Of a stretch of DNA of 64,000 nucleotides, positions 9,620 to 20,900 are shown piece by piece. How positions within the stretch are numbered: position 1 is the stretch's first letter; each line of letters begins with the position of its first letter. The translations under genes and the position numbers were made by a program. Below the pieces are notes generated by a model. That model worked only from the letters and a program-made list of their open reading frames with translations, had not been told where the DNA came from and did no database searches. Source of the DNA: Byssochlamys sp. IMV 00236. Its lineage: Eukaryota > Ascomycota > Eurotiomycetes > Eurotiales > Thermoascaceae. The stretch spans positions 124,001-188,000 of the forward strand of contig MSJH02000698.1 of the NCBI GenBank assembly GCA_001931875.2. The letters are read 5' to 3'.

Positions 9620-11936
9620 TCAATTGTTCCTCGGTCGTACCAATGGCCGATACTTGGGTTCCCACATCTGGACCCGAATCCACTCTTCCAGATCAGCCTC
9701 ATCCTGTGGGATGTCTTTTTCCTGCGCTAAGCCCTCTGCCACTGCACACTGGATGACAGCCTTGGCAATCTGGACGCTAATTTCTCTCACATGTACAATG
9801 TCAGGTAGCAGGGGCTGGTTGGGGTCTTTAAGGGCCGGAGATTGAGCAGCCAATGCCTTGATAGCTGCCACGAGCATCTTGTCTGACAGGAGACGTGCTC
9901 GAGAAAGGACGACGCCCAACCCAATGCCCGGGAAACAAGTGGAGTTGTTACACTCCGCTGGAAAATGGAAATGTATCAGCGACTGCGATCGAGCCAGGTC
10001 CACCGAACCCTCTTCTGTGCGGGAGCCACTTACCGACTTCGTATTTAGTCCCATTGTATTCCACAGGAGGAAATGGGCTGCCCGTGGCTATGAGGGCCCG
10101 TCCTTCTGTCCAGTCATTGATATCCTTGGGTTGAGCCTCGTGCAGTCGCGTTGGATTACTCAATGGGAACACAATAGGACGCTCGACGTGTTTGGCCATC
10201 TCTCTGATGACCTCCTCCGTAAACGCGCCTGGTTTGGTTGATGTTCCGATCAGGACATGGGGCTTGACAGTTTTGACAACCGACAAGAGATCAAGATTCT
10301 CCTTATCCGGCCATTCGGAGTCGTCCCTCGCAAAGGGGACTTGTGCTGGAGTCAATTTGTCTCCGTGAGACTTGAGAAGCAATCCTGGCTTATCCAGACA
10401 CCTGCAATGGCCGGTTAGCGGACCACCTCGATTTTAGGACAGATTGCATGGGACTGCAAACCATATCTGTTTAGATGCTTCCTCTTTTGATTTCTCGCTT
10501 TCCGTGGCGATGGCATCTGCAATTTGCTCCGCGACTCCAGTCCCTGCAGACCCAGAGCCGAACACCACTACTCGCACGTCCTTCAGGTCGACCTTGCTGA
10601 CATGCAGGCCTGCCATGACAGCGGCCAAGGTGACACACCCGGTTCCTTGGATGTCATCGTTGAAACACGATATATGCGGGCGATATTTATCCAGCAGTCT
10701 CCGAGCATTGTGCAGACCAAAATCCTCGCTGTTCTTCTATCAGCCCTCGCAACATATACAAAACCAAACGTGGTAAAGCTTACAAGTGAATATAGGCATT
10801 TGGAAATCTCTTCCTCGCAGATTCTACGAATGTGTCGACGAACTGATCGTATTCTTTGCCCCGGACTCGTCGTTGCCGCAGACCCAAGTACAACCCATCA
10901 TTAAGCAGCTCCTCATTCTTGGTGAGATATCAGCATGAGCTCAGAAAGGGAGCATTGATCGTCAACTTACATCTGTACCACAGTCCAGGACTACGGGGAG
11001 CTGTCTGGATGGGTGGATGCCCGCACAAAGTGTAGTAAGGACAAGCTTGGCAATTGAGATCAGAATCGCGCCCACTCCTTGATCACCAATTCCCAGGATC
11101 TAGTATCCAAATCGTTAGAGGCGATTCCAGATTGTCATGGCTTGTGCATAAGAGAGTGCTCGAGCATTACCTCTTCCCCATCACTGACGACGATGTAGTC
11201 GATATCTCCCTGGAAACGAGACAGGATCTCGTCTACCTGATCCTGGTCGCGGATATTCAAGTAGCAACCTTCCGGTCGTCTAAATATCCGAGAGAAGTTT
11301 TGAATGGCTTCACCTTCTGTCGGCGTATAAATTACACTGAACATCTCCTTGAGATGAGATTGTATGAGCTACACCAACCAACGTTAGCTTGCGGTCCTCT
11401 GATCACAACCAGAAAGCAGCGGACGCGAAGATCCACCAGGGAAACGGAGACAGAGAGAGCCAACCTTGTAATACAGCACCTCACTCTGAATCTTCATGCC
11501 AGCCATAAAAGTGTTCTTCGCCAAGTCATCCGGACGACTGCAATACTGCTGGTACGCTCTTTGAACCTGCTCATCCAGCGTCTGCACGTTAGGTGGCAGA
11601 AGGCCATGTAGTTTGAATTCTTTGCGTTCCTCCGGTGGAAACGCAGACCCTTTATTAAAATGAGAATTATGCAAGAGCTCCTCACCCTGATCCTGGGTTA
11701 GGTTGCATTTCTGTTACGAGTATGCGATCACTCACCTCTAGGGAACACTCAAGCGGCCCCGTCGAAGCGCGGGGGAGGTGACTGAACTTCGATGCCTTGG
11801 CTTCTTTAGACATTGAGGCGACAGTGCGAATAATACGGTGCTTAATGCCCAGATTGCTCCGTGGTGGGATGAAGATGTGTGATTGGCGATCTGCTAATCT
11901 GACTGCGCAAGGCCGTACAAGTGCCGCAAGACGCAT
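9620..11936 (-). CDS. Malic enzyme (NAD(P)-dependent), probably mitochondrial
   Basis: Oxidatively decarboxylates malate to pyruvate. Eight exons code 620 aa: 11736-11936, 11465-11692, 11171-11368, 10971-11099, 10784-10917, 10462-10728, 10034-10401, 9620-9957. Motifs in order: [11 protein letters not shown] with GLLPP, the N-terminal domain stretch [26 protein letters not shown], the signature [10 protein letters not shown], the dinucleotide-binding GSGSAGTG, and IFPLSNPT-like [15 protein letters not shown]. The first 30 residues are rich in Arg and lack acidic residues ([18 protein letters not shown]), as in a mitochondrial presequence; a second Met ([10 protein letters not shown]) follows at about residue 42. 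Intron 1 (11693-11735) is only 43 nt, so this junction is the least certain. NAD versus NADP preference cannot be decided by eye. Confidence 0.92.
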
Positions 11937-13816
11937 TATTTACAGGGAAATAGAAACTGTACCTCCCATGCTTCGTCGACAAGAAAGATCCCAGATCAAT
12001 CCCTCGACAATGCCCAATATATTCTGGTTTTAGAGGAAGCCACTCGATGCGCAATCGGCCGAATAATATTGAGGGATCCAACGTCATGACGGAATGACGT
12101 AAGACAACAGGAAACTGGGCGAGCGCATTCATCGTATGATCTTCATTGCAGGAACGCTAACATCCTGTCTATCATAGATATTCGTGGAATATTGAAGACT
12201 GGTCAATAATTGGAGTTCTCAATAAAGATGGGTCTGATTGCAAGTAACTGTCTGTTGCACTGAGAGTTCCAGTTCCTATCATACAAAGCAAAGAAACCTC
12301 CAAAGCACCGAATCTGTTGCCGTTCTCGATAGATATAATCGGTATCTTCTGCCTTCCACGATGCATGTACCATAATCCATAATAACCTACCGATTACAGC
12401 ATGCGTATCCAGAAGAACCTGACTGGGCAGACCACAGTTGCCATACTTCTCAGACTTAACGATTCGCTCGTTATTTCCGTTCCGAAGTAAATCACGAGTT
12501 AGACCACTTCTGAACCCTGGACAGGTCGTTACTTTATAAGTATTTGACTTTCCCCCTGGTTCTGTGAGTAGAGTAGAGTATGGATTTCATTGAACCTTCG
12601 TTTAGAGCGTTGCCGGACTGATCCATGCGTGTATTTCCCAGATAGCATAAATATTGCGCAAATCAGCCCCCGATAACACAACACTACGTCTCTGATGGCT
12701 GCAATTCAAATTCAGAATCGGAAATCCTAGGCTTGCTCTTGAATCGACCGTCAATAATAATAATATTAACTATTAGAATAAGTGAGGAGGGGAAGTTGAC
12801 TTCCTTATCGGGATTCTGCCCAGGGCGGTCAAGAGCAACAACCCGTGATTTGTCAGTGACCGAAACAGCCTAGCTTCTGCCATTATTTTCTTCGTTTCTT
12901 CAACTTTTTCTCTTTCTGGTCGAGAATTGAAAACATCCACGTCCTTCAAACAGCATGCTAGAGTCTACGGGCCAGGCATGCGACACACCACGTCTGTTCT
13001 ATATGCAATGATGAATTTCCATGGAAATAGAGCGAATATACATACAACAACTGACAACTAATCATTCTCAGAGAAAGCGTCTTCAGATATCCGACCCGGA
13101 TCGCATACGAACTGGAGCAGTTAACATGCAAGCCAGTCTCACAACTCACAACTAGGTGCTACAATATGCAGTGTATCCCTACTTGTGACGAACCCAGGAC
13201 ATGTCGAACCGAGAGCTAAAGAAGATCCCTCTTCCACAGGAGAAACAGAGTTCGAAACTCCACACACACGCAATCCCCCAATCCAGCTGTCCCTGCCATC
13301 TTCAAATATCCAGTTTCTGGATAAAAAGAGGATTTGACATCTCACGGACCCTTTCTTCGGGAAGGACGGTTGGCCCAATTTCACGTCTTGTGTCTGGGTC
13401 GACTGGAGCTGGATTGGGACGGGCCCCTCGTCTGCAGTCTCTGCGTTCGAGGCCTGTTTCGCTCAAGGATTGCAAGATCAAGCCTACCATCAGGGCCTTC
13501 ATAGTTCATGCTCACTGCATCTCTCTCGGGGATTCTTCCCACGAGAGCATGACTCCTTGCGCACCTACATCAATATAGAATAGGAATATGATTCAGTATA
13601 GGAGATAATCTATCTTTCTTTTTTCGTTTTGATCCGCAAATTTCTCCAAAGTAGAATTCCAATCTAATCAACCATCAGCACGATAGAAGTAAATAATAGA
13701 CAAGTCTATAACTAATGGCCATTCCTTTTCTGCTAGAATCTCCCTGGCCGCCCCAGAACGACACACACGTATGTATATACATACTCCTATCCAAACATCC
13801 ACCGAGGATTATTCCT
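11937..13816. other. Intergenic region, mostly featureless
   Basis: About 1.9 kb between the malic enzyme promoter and the 3' end of the quinone oxidoreductase gene. One short minus-strand frame (13302-13502, 66 codons) is discussed in the findings. Otherwise nothing recognisable was seen. Confidence 0.4.
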
Positions 13817-15020
13817 TCACAATTTCGACTGTTTCCCACCATCAACAACCTTAACAACCACCTTCCCCCACGTCTCCCGACCACCCAACGCCTTCAACGC
13901 CCTCGGCACACTCTCCAACCCGACGAAACTCTCGTCCGTAAACGCCGTTCCTCGAAACTTGCCCTGTTTCACCAAATCAAAAATCCCCTCCCAGACCTTA
14001 CCCACCGTCTCCTTCTCATGCTTCGCATACTGTCCCCAATGCAAGCCCACAATACTAACATTCTTCAACAAGACGCGATTCATCGCAACTTTCTCGATCT
14101 TACCCGCCGCGAAGCCAATGACAAGTAGACGGCCGTTCCACGCAACGCATTTGAGACTCTGCTCGATCATCCCCACGGGATCGTACACGATATCCACGCC
14201 CGCTTTACCGTTGCCGGAGCGGTGGGCGGAGCAGAGTTTCTTGACTTCCTCAGGCCAGGTAGGTTGTTTGTAGTCGATCACGTAGTCGGCGCCGAACGAA
14301 CGGGCGATTTCGCGCTTACGGTCTGTTCCGGCGGTCGCGATGACCGTGGCGCCTTTGGCTTTTGCGATTTGGACTGCGGCCAGCCCGACTCCGCCGGCGG
14401 CGGCGTGGACGAGAACCCAGTCTCCGGGCTGGACGTTGGCGCGATGGACGAGCCCGCCGTAGGAGGTGGGCGCAGTGACGAAGAGGCCTGCTGCATCTTC
14501 GAAGCTCCAGCCCTCGGGGACGGGGAGGAGGGATATTTCAGGAGCCAGGATGTGCGTTGCGTATGCGCCCTGGGAAGCGCCGAAGACACGATCACCGACC
14601 TTGAACTTGGGGTTTGAGGCTCCTGTAGGCGTGGCGAGGACTGTACCTGCGAACTCGGCGCCGGAGATCCATGGAAGAGGTGGTTGGTTTTGGTATTTGC
14701 CTTGGATTTGGAGTAGGTCGAAGAAGTTTGTTCCGGCGGAATGTATCTCGATGAGGTAGTTGTCTGGAGACGGAGAGGGAGTTGGGAGGTCTGTGACTTT
14801 GAGGTCGAGGGGACCCTGTGGGTTGTGAGCGAGATATTCTATATAGATGTGATGTCGATGGTGTTTTTGACGAATGGACCAACAGGAACAAGGAATATCA
14901 AACGACTGAAAAAAGAAAGAAACAAACAAACAAACGACTATAAAACTCTTGAAATCATAAAACCCCAAACCCAGACATTATACATACCTTCACATACTGG
15001 CTAACCTGAATCGCACGCAT
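13817..15020 (-). CDS. Quinone oxidoreductase-like MDR protein with C-terminal SKL
   Basis: NADPH:quinone oxidoreductase-type member of the medium-chain dehydrogenase superfamily, 343 aa. Exon 1 14988-15020 (MRAIQVSQYVK), intron 14816-14987 (172 nt), exon 2 13817-14815 beginning GPLDLKVTDLP. The uninterrupted frame reaching into the intron gives a non-homologous N-terminus and was rejected. Visible: an N-terminal GroES-like fold with AGTNFFDLLQIQGKY, PWISGAEFAG and KVGDRVFG; Rossmann motif HAAAGGVGLAAVQIA near the middle; VDIVYDPVG. The catalytic and structural zinc cysteines of alcohol dehydrogenases are missing, which fits the zinc-free QOR branch. The protein ends in SKL, the canonical type 1 peroxisomal targeting signal, so a peroxisomal site is inferred. 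Substrate unknown. Confidence 0.9.
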
Positions 15021-15289
15021 TGTTCCTGATCGAATGGAATCAAGAATTATCCGAACAACCACGCGATACCAAGCTCTGCGACGTCACACGTAGTCTGCAA
15101 ATCCCGAGAGGTAATAATAATATCCCTAAGCGATATCAAGGATAGGGACGATCTTTCGGTTATTGTCGCATAAAACAACTCAAGCCGGACCTTGTATGTA
15201 ATGCCCTTTTTCGGAACAAGTGCAAGATCACAATGAAACCCGGCTAAATAACACTGGCAAAGATAAAACGTAATAGTGTTTATGCGAGA

Positions 15290-15315
15290 AATAATAATAA
15301 TAATAATTATAATAA
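15290..15315. repeat. (AAT)n-rich microsatellite
   Basis: Several AAT/ATA trinucleotide units with a small interruption. Confidence 0.8.
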
Positions 15316-15386
15316 AAGGAGACTCGGAATGAAAGCCCCAGCCAGTCGGTACTCCTTACAAAAGTACCTTTGGAACCCACCGGCGA

Positions 15387-15476
15387 AACAAGGACTAACT
15401 AATGTAAGCCAGTGTAGTAACTAACTATCCCGTAAGCTGCTTAATATCGCTACCGGGAGATTATTAGTCCCTTGTT
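15387..15476. repeat. Imperfect inverted repeat, arms 12-13 nt
   Basis: AACAAGGACTAA at 15387-15398 faces TTAGTCCCTTGTT at 15464-15476; the arms differ by one inserted G. The spacer is 65 nt. It could be a decayed miniature element or chance. Confidence 0.5.
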
Positions 15477-16654
15477 CAGGTACTCCACCGGTGAACACTG
15501 CCTGACAAGAAGCGGATGAGATGATTCTTGATCTGATATAGCATGTTAAAGTCGGGTAAGCAATTCAAGGTTATCAATTACATATCGAGCTTGGATCCGG
15601 TCGGGAACTCGGCCGAACCGCCAACCCCGCATTCTCTCAAGGTCCGGTCAACAAGCCGAGGTTCGTCTGACCTTAGTATTATCATATTATATTATTATTA
15701 TGATGGCCTGCTCAACAACCAACCTGTTGGGTACGGAAAAAGCAATTTAGACGGCTTGAACCCGGTCGTAACCTATTATATTTCGTCCCCAAACAGCCTA
15801 AGTAAGGGTCCATGGTTTTATGGAGCAATCCCAGGTTGATGGGATGATAAGCAATGACTTGCGCCACCTCTACAACCAGAAACACCAACAGAGGTGGGAT
15901 TTCGATGATTCAAATAGATTGCTAGCACGTATCATGATCAAACCCAAGGGCCGTGGATATCATCGACTCGGAAAAAAAATATATCTCCGTAAATGACAGA
16001 CGAGCCACCGCGGTTCCAACAACTCCAAGAACCTCTTGACCACAGAACCAACGCCCGATCCATTAGTTACCGATAAGACATGAATGCCACCATAGCCAGT
16101 ACGCCAATGGTCCCACCAGCTCATTTTTGCGGATTTCAGAGACCTCTTCAAAGAGGGATTTTTCTTTTTTCAAAAAGCAGATTCTCGCCTCCTGGGCCAG
16201 CTGGATGTAAAGAGAGAAGGAGAAAAATATGACCAATAAAAGACGTCGTAAACACTGTACACGGCAAATACAACTCCTTCGTGGACAAGGAAGGGTAAAA
16301 TGTGCGGATGGGTATATAGAAACGACAAAGTCATGCATATAAAGCAAGCCGTCCAAGAGACGACCGGAAAGAAAGGTACACGGGCACCCAGAAACGCGGC
16401 GCCTCCAGTCAAACAGAAAATCGCATATGCGCACCCCATGCGACACAACAGAATCCGCAGTCGCGAATGACCACACGCTTCGAGGTCGCCTGATCGCGAT
16501 ACCCGATAAAAATATCAAGGTCATAATCAGCGAGAGAACTCTGACCAGCGGTATAGTACCTATGGCAAAGTCTCCCCATGGATGGTATATCAGCAGGACA
16601 CAGCCTCCTCAGACTTGAGTCGGGAATAGCAGTTGCCTGCTGATCTATCAGAAC

Positions 16655-17996
16655 CTATCCGCAGCCAGGCGGTTTGTGCACGAAAGGCTCCTGTCCTGGG
16701 TGCGGATACATATTGGCAGACATCATCGGATGTTGCTCGTGAACCATAAATTGCGGCTGACCGGGCATAGCCATAATACTAGTATCCATCATAGGCATAG
16801 GCTTCGGTCGTCTCCTATCCGCCACAGGTCGTCGCTGCCGTCCCTGCCGATCCACTCTAACATGGTTATGCATATTGAACTCTGACGCACGCCTCCATGT
16901 CTTTCCTGCGCTGAAGTCGTCCAGCGAAGCAGCCGAGGAAGAGGGCGAGAAAGGCTGCTGTGGAGCAACGATTTGGCTGGAGTCATGCGTCGGTATTGAC
17001 TGCATCTGGTTCGGGTAGGCCGTCATGGAGGAAATCGGCGCACTCATGTTGTAATATTGGGGCATCGCGTTGGCACTCCAGGCTGTAAGTTCTTCCATGG
17101 CAGGATACGACCCACCCACATAACTTTGATCCATCTCAATATGCTGAGACCCATTGGGCCATTGAGCGGAGGAATTGATCCCTACGTCTGACGGACCGCC
17201 AGTCTGGGCGGCGGCATACGTATGACCGTTATATGTGGGCGCCATCATCGGCATTGCAGTCACCGCAACAGTATTGCTCGCAGCTGTGACGGGTTGGATC
17301 TGGTCATATGGAAGGGTAACAGCGGCGGGTACTGTCGAATACTGCTGTTGCATGACAGGCGTACTCTGGTGGTATTGATTGCTGCCATTCTGTTGGATCA
17401 CGGCTGGCTGTTGTGGTTTCGGGGAGACCCAGTGGTTATTCATATTCTGTCCACTGAACGGCGCCGGACTCTGAAGAGACGACTGCTCTTGTTTGATGAA
17501 CCATTCGTTCGGATCATACCATTCGGTATTTGTTGATAGCTGGTTTTGCGATCCTTCTGTTTGTGATGAAACTGAAAGCGGCGGTTGCTGTGCTTGTACT
17601 GGTGCTGCCGATGGATGCAGCGCGGGGACCATTGGTGGTTTCGATTCCGTCGAAGACGCAGTCTCTGGTTGGTTATCTTCGCTCTTCGCCTTTACCTCCT
17701 GCTTCTGCTCTCGGGGCTTCTTGCGCGTCCGTCGCGAAGGCTTGGTGATCCGCCATTTCTTTAGTCGACTGCGGAGTTGGGTCTCACTGGCAGGGAAAGG
17801 TGCATAATCAGTCTGCAATGCCTTTTGAGGCTTTCTGTCAGAAGCGCCCGCCTGAACATTGTGCTCACCTAGGATGGAAGTCTTTGGTGCGGATCTTTTT
17901 GATGACTTGTTTCAACGGCCATTCTTCAGTTACGTAGTAGTACACGATGTCCGGCTTGTTCTTCTCCCATACCTCAGGCGGTATTGAGTGCTTCAT
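16655..17996 (-). CDS. Clr5-domain protein, putative nuclear regulator
   Basis: Two exons, 17869-17996 and 16655-17786 (intron 17787-17868), coding 419 aa. The N-terminal ~60 residues form a Clr5 domain: IPPEVWEKNKPDIVYYYV, EEWPLKQVIKKI, then across the splice FHPSETQLRSRLKKWRITK. The acceptor at 17787-17788 was chosen because it alone rebuilds this motif (HP-S-ETQ). A basic stretch follows (RRTRKKPREQK), a likely nuclear signal, and then a long Gln/Pro/Ser/Met-rich disordered region with a basic RVDRQGRQRRPVADRRRPKP segment near the end. Clr5 is named after a fission yeast silencing factor; the molecular role in Aspergillus is not known. The ATG at 17996 is the first in this frame. An alternative upstream exon at 18642-18686 is possible (see findings). 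Confidence 0.85.
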
Positions 17997-20900
17997 GGCT
18001 CGTGACGTACGGCAGGCCGTTGAGACAAGGGGAAATTTTGGGGAAGGACGGGCAGGTGTCACAGTGCCGACAGACTGGAGCGTCGGGATTCAGTATATGT
18101 AAATGCAGCCTCGTGTGAGCCCATGTCCATGGATGTTCTCCTCAGCGGGCTCCGTCGGCCAGAATGTGGCTACCAGGCGCGAACGAGCCAACTGAGCGTT
18201 CAAGGCTAATCGGCTCCCCGGGTCGCCGCGTCGATTGGCCTCGCCATGTATCCAGGCCGGCGCGATCCCCGGTGAGGCAGGCCATTGGCACCAGCCAGCC
18301 TTAGAGCCATTGCTAGCTGGCAACTTAGTGGGCGGCACCGGTCTGAGACGGTGCAAGGGACGGCTCTGACCAGCAGACACGTATCGTATCTCCCGCTGGG
18401 CTTCTTTGAGGGGGATATACCGGGGGTTGAACCTCGAGCAGAGGACCATCATCTGGGTCGTCCCAGATGGGCAGGTCAATTCCCTACAAGGGATTGTCCT
18501 CACAACTCATTTACATCTCAACCACGTCCTTCTTCTGCCGCTGGGTATCGTATGCATCCTCGACTATTTGCCGCAGCCGTTAACGGGGCAAGAGGCCGTA
18601 AGAGTTTCTGCAGGCCCGCTTGAACATGGAGTAAGCTTTACCTGGATGTTCTTGGCAGGATCCGGGTGAAAGGTTGCTTCCGCCATGGCGAACAAACGGA
18701 TGTGATGTACCTCCAAATCAGGAATGAATAATGATAGAAATCTCGCAGACTTCTGATTGCTGTGGCTTGGACCCTCAGGATGAGGAAGTAGACCCCGATG
18801 CAATGGATACGGTGGACAGTCCATCACGTCGCGGGTCGCCGATCCGATCCATCCCCTCGTAGTGGGCTCATGTTCGTTTGTCACGACTCACGACTCATAA
18901 CTAGAGAACCCAGAGTGCTTGTTAAGTCCACCAGGTCGTAACTATCCATCGCTATCCTAGCGCCTCCGCTAATTTTCCCAGGCTCTTGGCGTGCCTCCAT
19001 CGATCCCAGTGCGATTGCCTATCTGGGTTGTAGTCCCCTCCTTTGACGCGCTGGAGGACGTCGAAGTCGTAGTAGTGCTATACCTGTACCCATAACCGTG
19101 GCTCAACGCCCGGTAAACCTGCTCCGTAGCTGTGGTCAAGCTCCGAATGCTTATTTTCTACTCCGTATTGCAGATGATTCCGAGTTTGTGATATTTCTTG
19201 TCGGGACTGGAGCAGTGCCGCACAGTCCTCCACTGATAATCTGATCCCTCCTCCCGGGACGAGACATGCATATATGACAGGTGACGAGCGTGTGAATGAC
19301 ATTCCTCTTTCTCAACTAGCGTATCTGCAGCAGGAGCCTGGAGGAGCCCGGAGGAGGTGAGGGGCCTTCGATACTCCACGTCTTGGTCCCAGAATGGTAT
19401 TCCCCATGACCTATCTGAAAGGATTGCTTCGTCCGTCAAGTTGACAAACTTGTCCCGTATAGACTACTGGTCTAGTGTTTCCTCCAGAGTACTGCACACT
19501 GAATCAAGCAGGTGGGATAGCATCCCTTACTCCCGCGGATGGATAACGACACACGGGTGATGAGATCGATCTCCGGTGCAGACTGCCGATCCAGAGACGC
19601 TGGGAGCGGGGTGAGCGGGCCGTCCTGACCGGAAGAAGCAGGATAGAGCCGGAGAGTAGAACTAGATATCTACTAGATAAGACTGAAGGCCAACGAGATG
19701 ATGGCTGGATGGGACGCTGTTCGAGAAGGGAGCCACCTGAAGTAAACTGGGGATATAGCGGTAAAGACAGCAGCCATCAGATGATCAGAGGCTGTCCTTG
19801 AGCAGCGTCTAGATCTGGTGCAAGCGTCTCCATATCCAGCATACAGTAATTCATCCTAACCCGCGATAGCCTGACGAGTACAGAAACATACTCCGTAGCT
19901 AGTCTATTCGTGAGTCGGTTCAGCAAGATATCACGGTTGTGCTTCACTAGTTAGCTGGTATATTATTATTATTATCACCTCTATGATGCTGAGGATCGTT
20001 CGACCAGCCTAGTATGGTATAATTGTACTGCAGCTGCGGTGACGGATCGACCCCAGTTACCAGACTATCCACGGATCGTGCACGCGGGTGCTCTCCCGGC
20101 CAGCGCCAGAAGAACGCCCCCACCAATCATACGGGACATTAGGGCAAACAGCCTGCGTTTCCGAGAGGAGATGGAGCGATGTTCCCCGGCGCGCTAGAGC
20201 GCTAAATCACGCTCCACGCAGAAGATCCAGGCGGATGAATTTGAACTGGTGGCCGAGGCTTGACACTCAAAACTCGCCGAAGCTTCGAGGATTTCTCGGT
20301 CAAAAGGTGAATAATAATAACTCGGCTCTGGATTACGTATGACTCCCTGTTGACAGTCGAACGGATCCGGACGCTGGCGAAAGTAGTGTTCTCTAATTAT
20401 CCGGAGTCGAGGGCATCCCTATACTCTAATATCTCGAGTACTATGCCGATTTCTGAGTAGTATACTACTTGGGCAGTAGTGTCATTATAACCCTGGCACA
20501 GCCGCGTCATAATTACGGCCGAAAGCTGACGGCTGTCACATCATGCAGCCGTCGCTCTTTTCGACCTTGCATCGTGGGAGAAGTCCTCCAGGCATCTCAG
20601 CAGACAAGGTTTCTCGGTTGCAAGCGTAGCTGGTGCAGCACCCGTGCCATTCGCTGCTTCTTCATGCACCTATGGCCCGTGCAAGCCCGTATGCACTTTC
20701 AAAGTCCCATCAATTATGCTTGTCCCTGCACCGCGGGGTGGATAAGGGCAGGGTCATGGACACCAATCCGTATTGGGGCCCTACTCGTCTTCTGGGGTTC
20801 CGTCACAGGCGGCTGAAACGATCCAAACGGGTGAGGAGGCAACGGAAGGCGGCAGACACGGCCCTGGCTATTACTCTGTACGGAGTCATGTAAAGCGTAT

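Larger units (their letters stand above)
15021..16654. other. Intergenic region between two minus-strand genes
   Basis: Promoter of the oxidoreductase at the left, 3' flank of the Clr5-domain gene at the right. It contains an AAT-rich microsatellite at about 15290-15315, an imperfect inverted repeat (15387-15476) and a hydrophobic open frame on the minus strand (16170-16448) discussed in the findings. No gene can be called confidently. Confidence 0.45.

Noticed and set aside
14816..14968. Extended N-terminus of the oxidoreductase reading into the intron
   Set aside because: The alternative MRAIQVSQYVK exon with good splice sites restores the family N-terminus; the extension looks like translated intron.
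20088..20816. Plus-strand open frames of 84 and 115 codons in the gene-poor block
   Set aside because: No domain, no splice logic and unusual composition; not distinguishable from chance.
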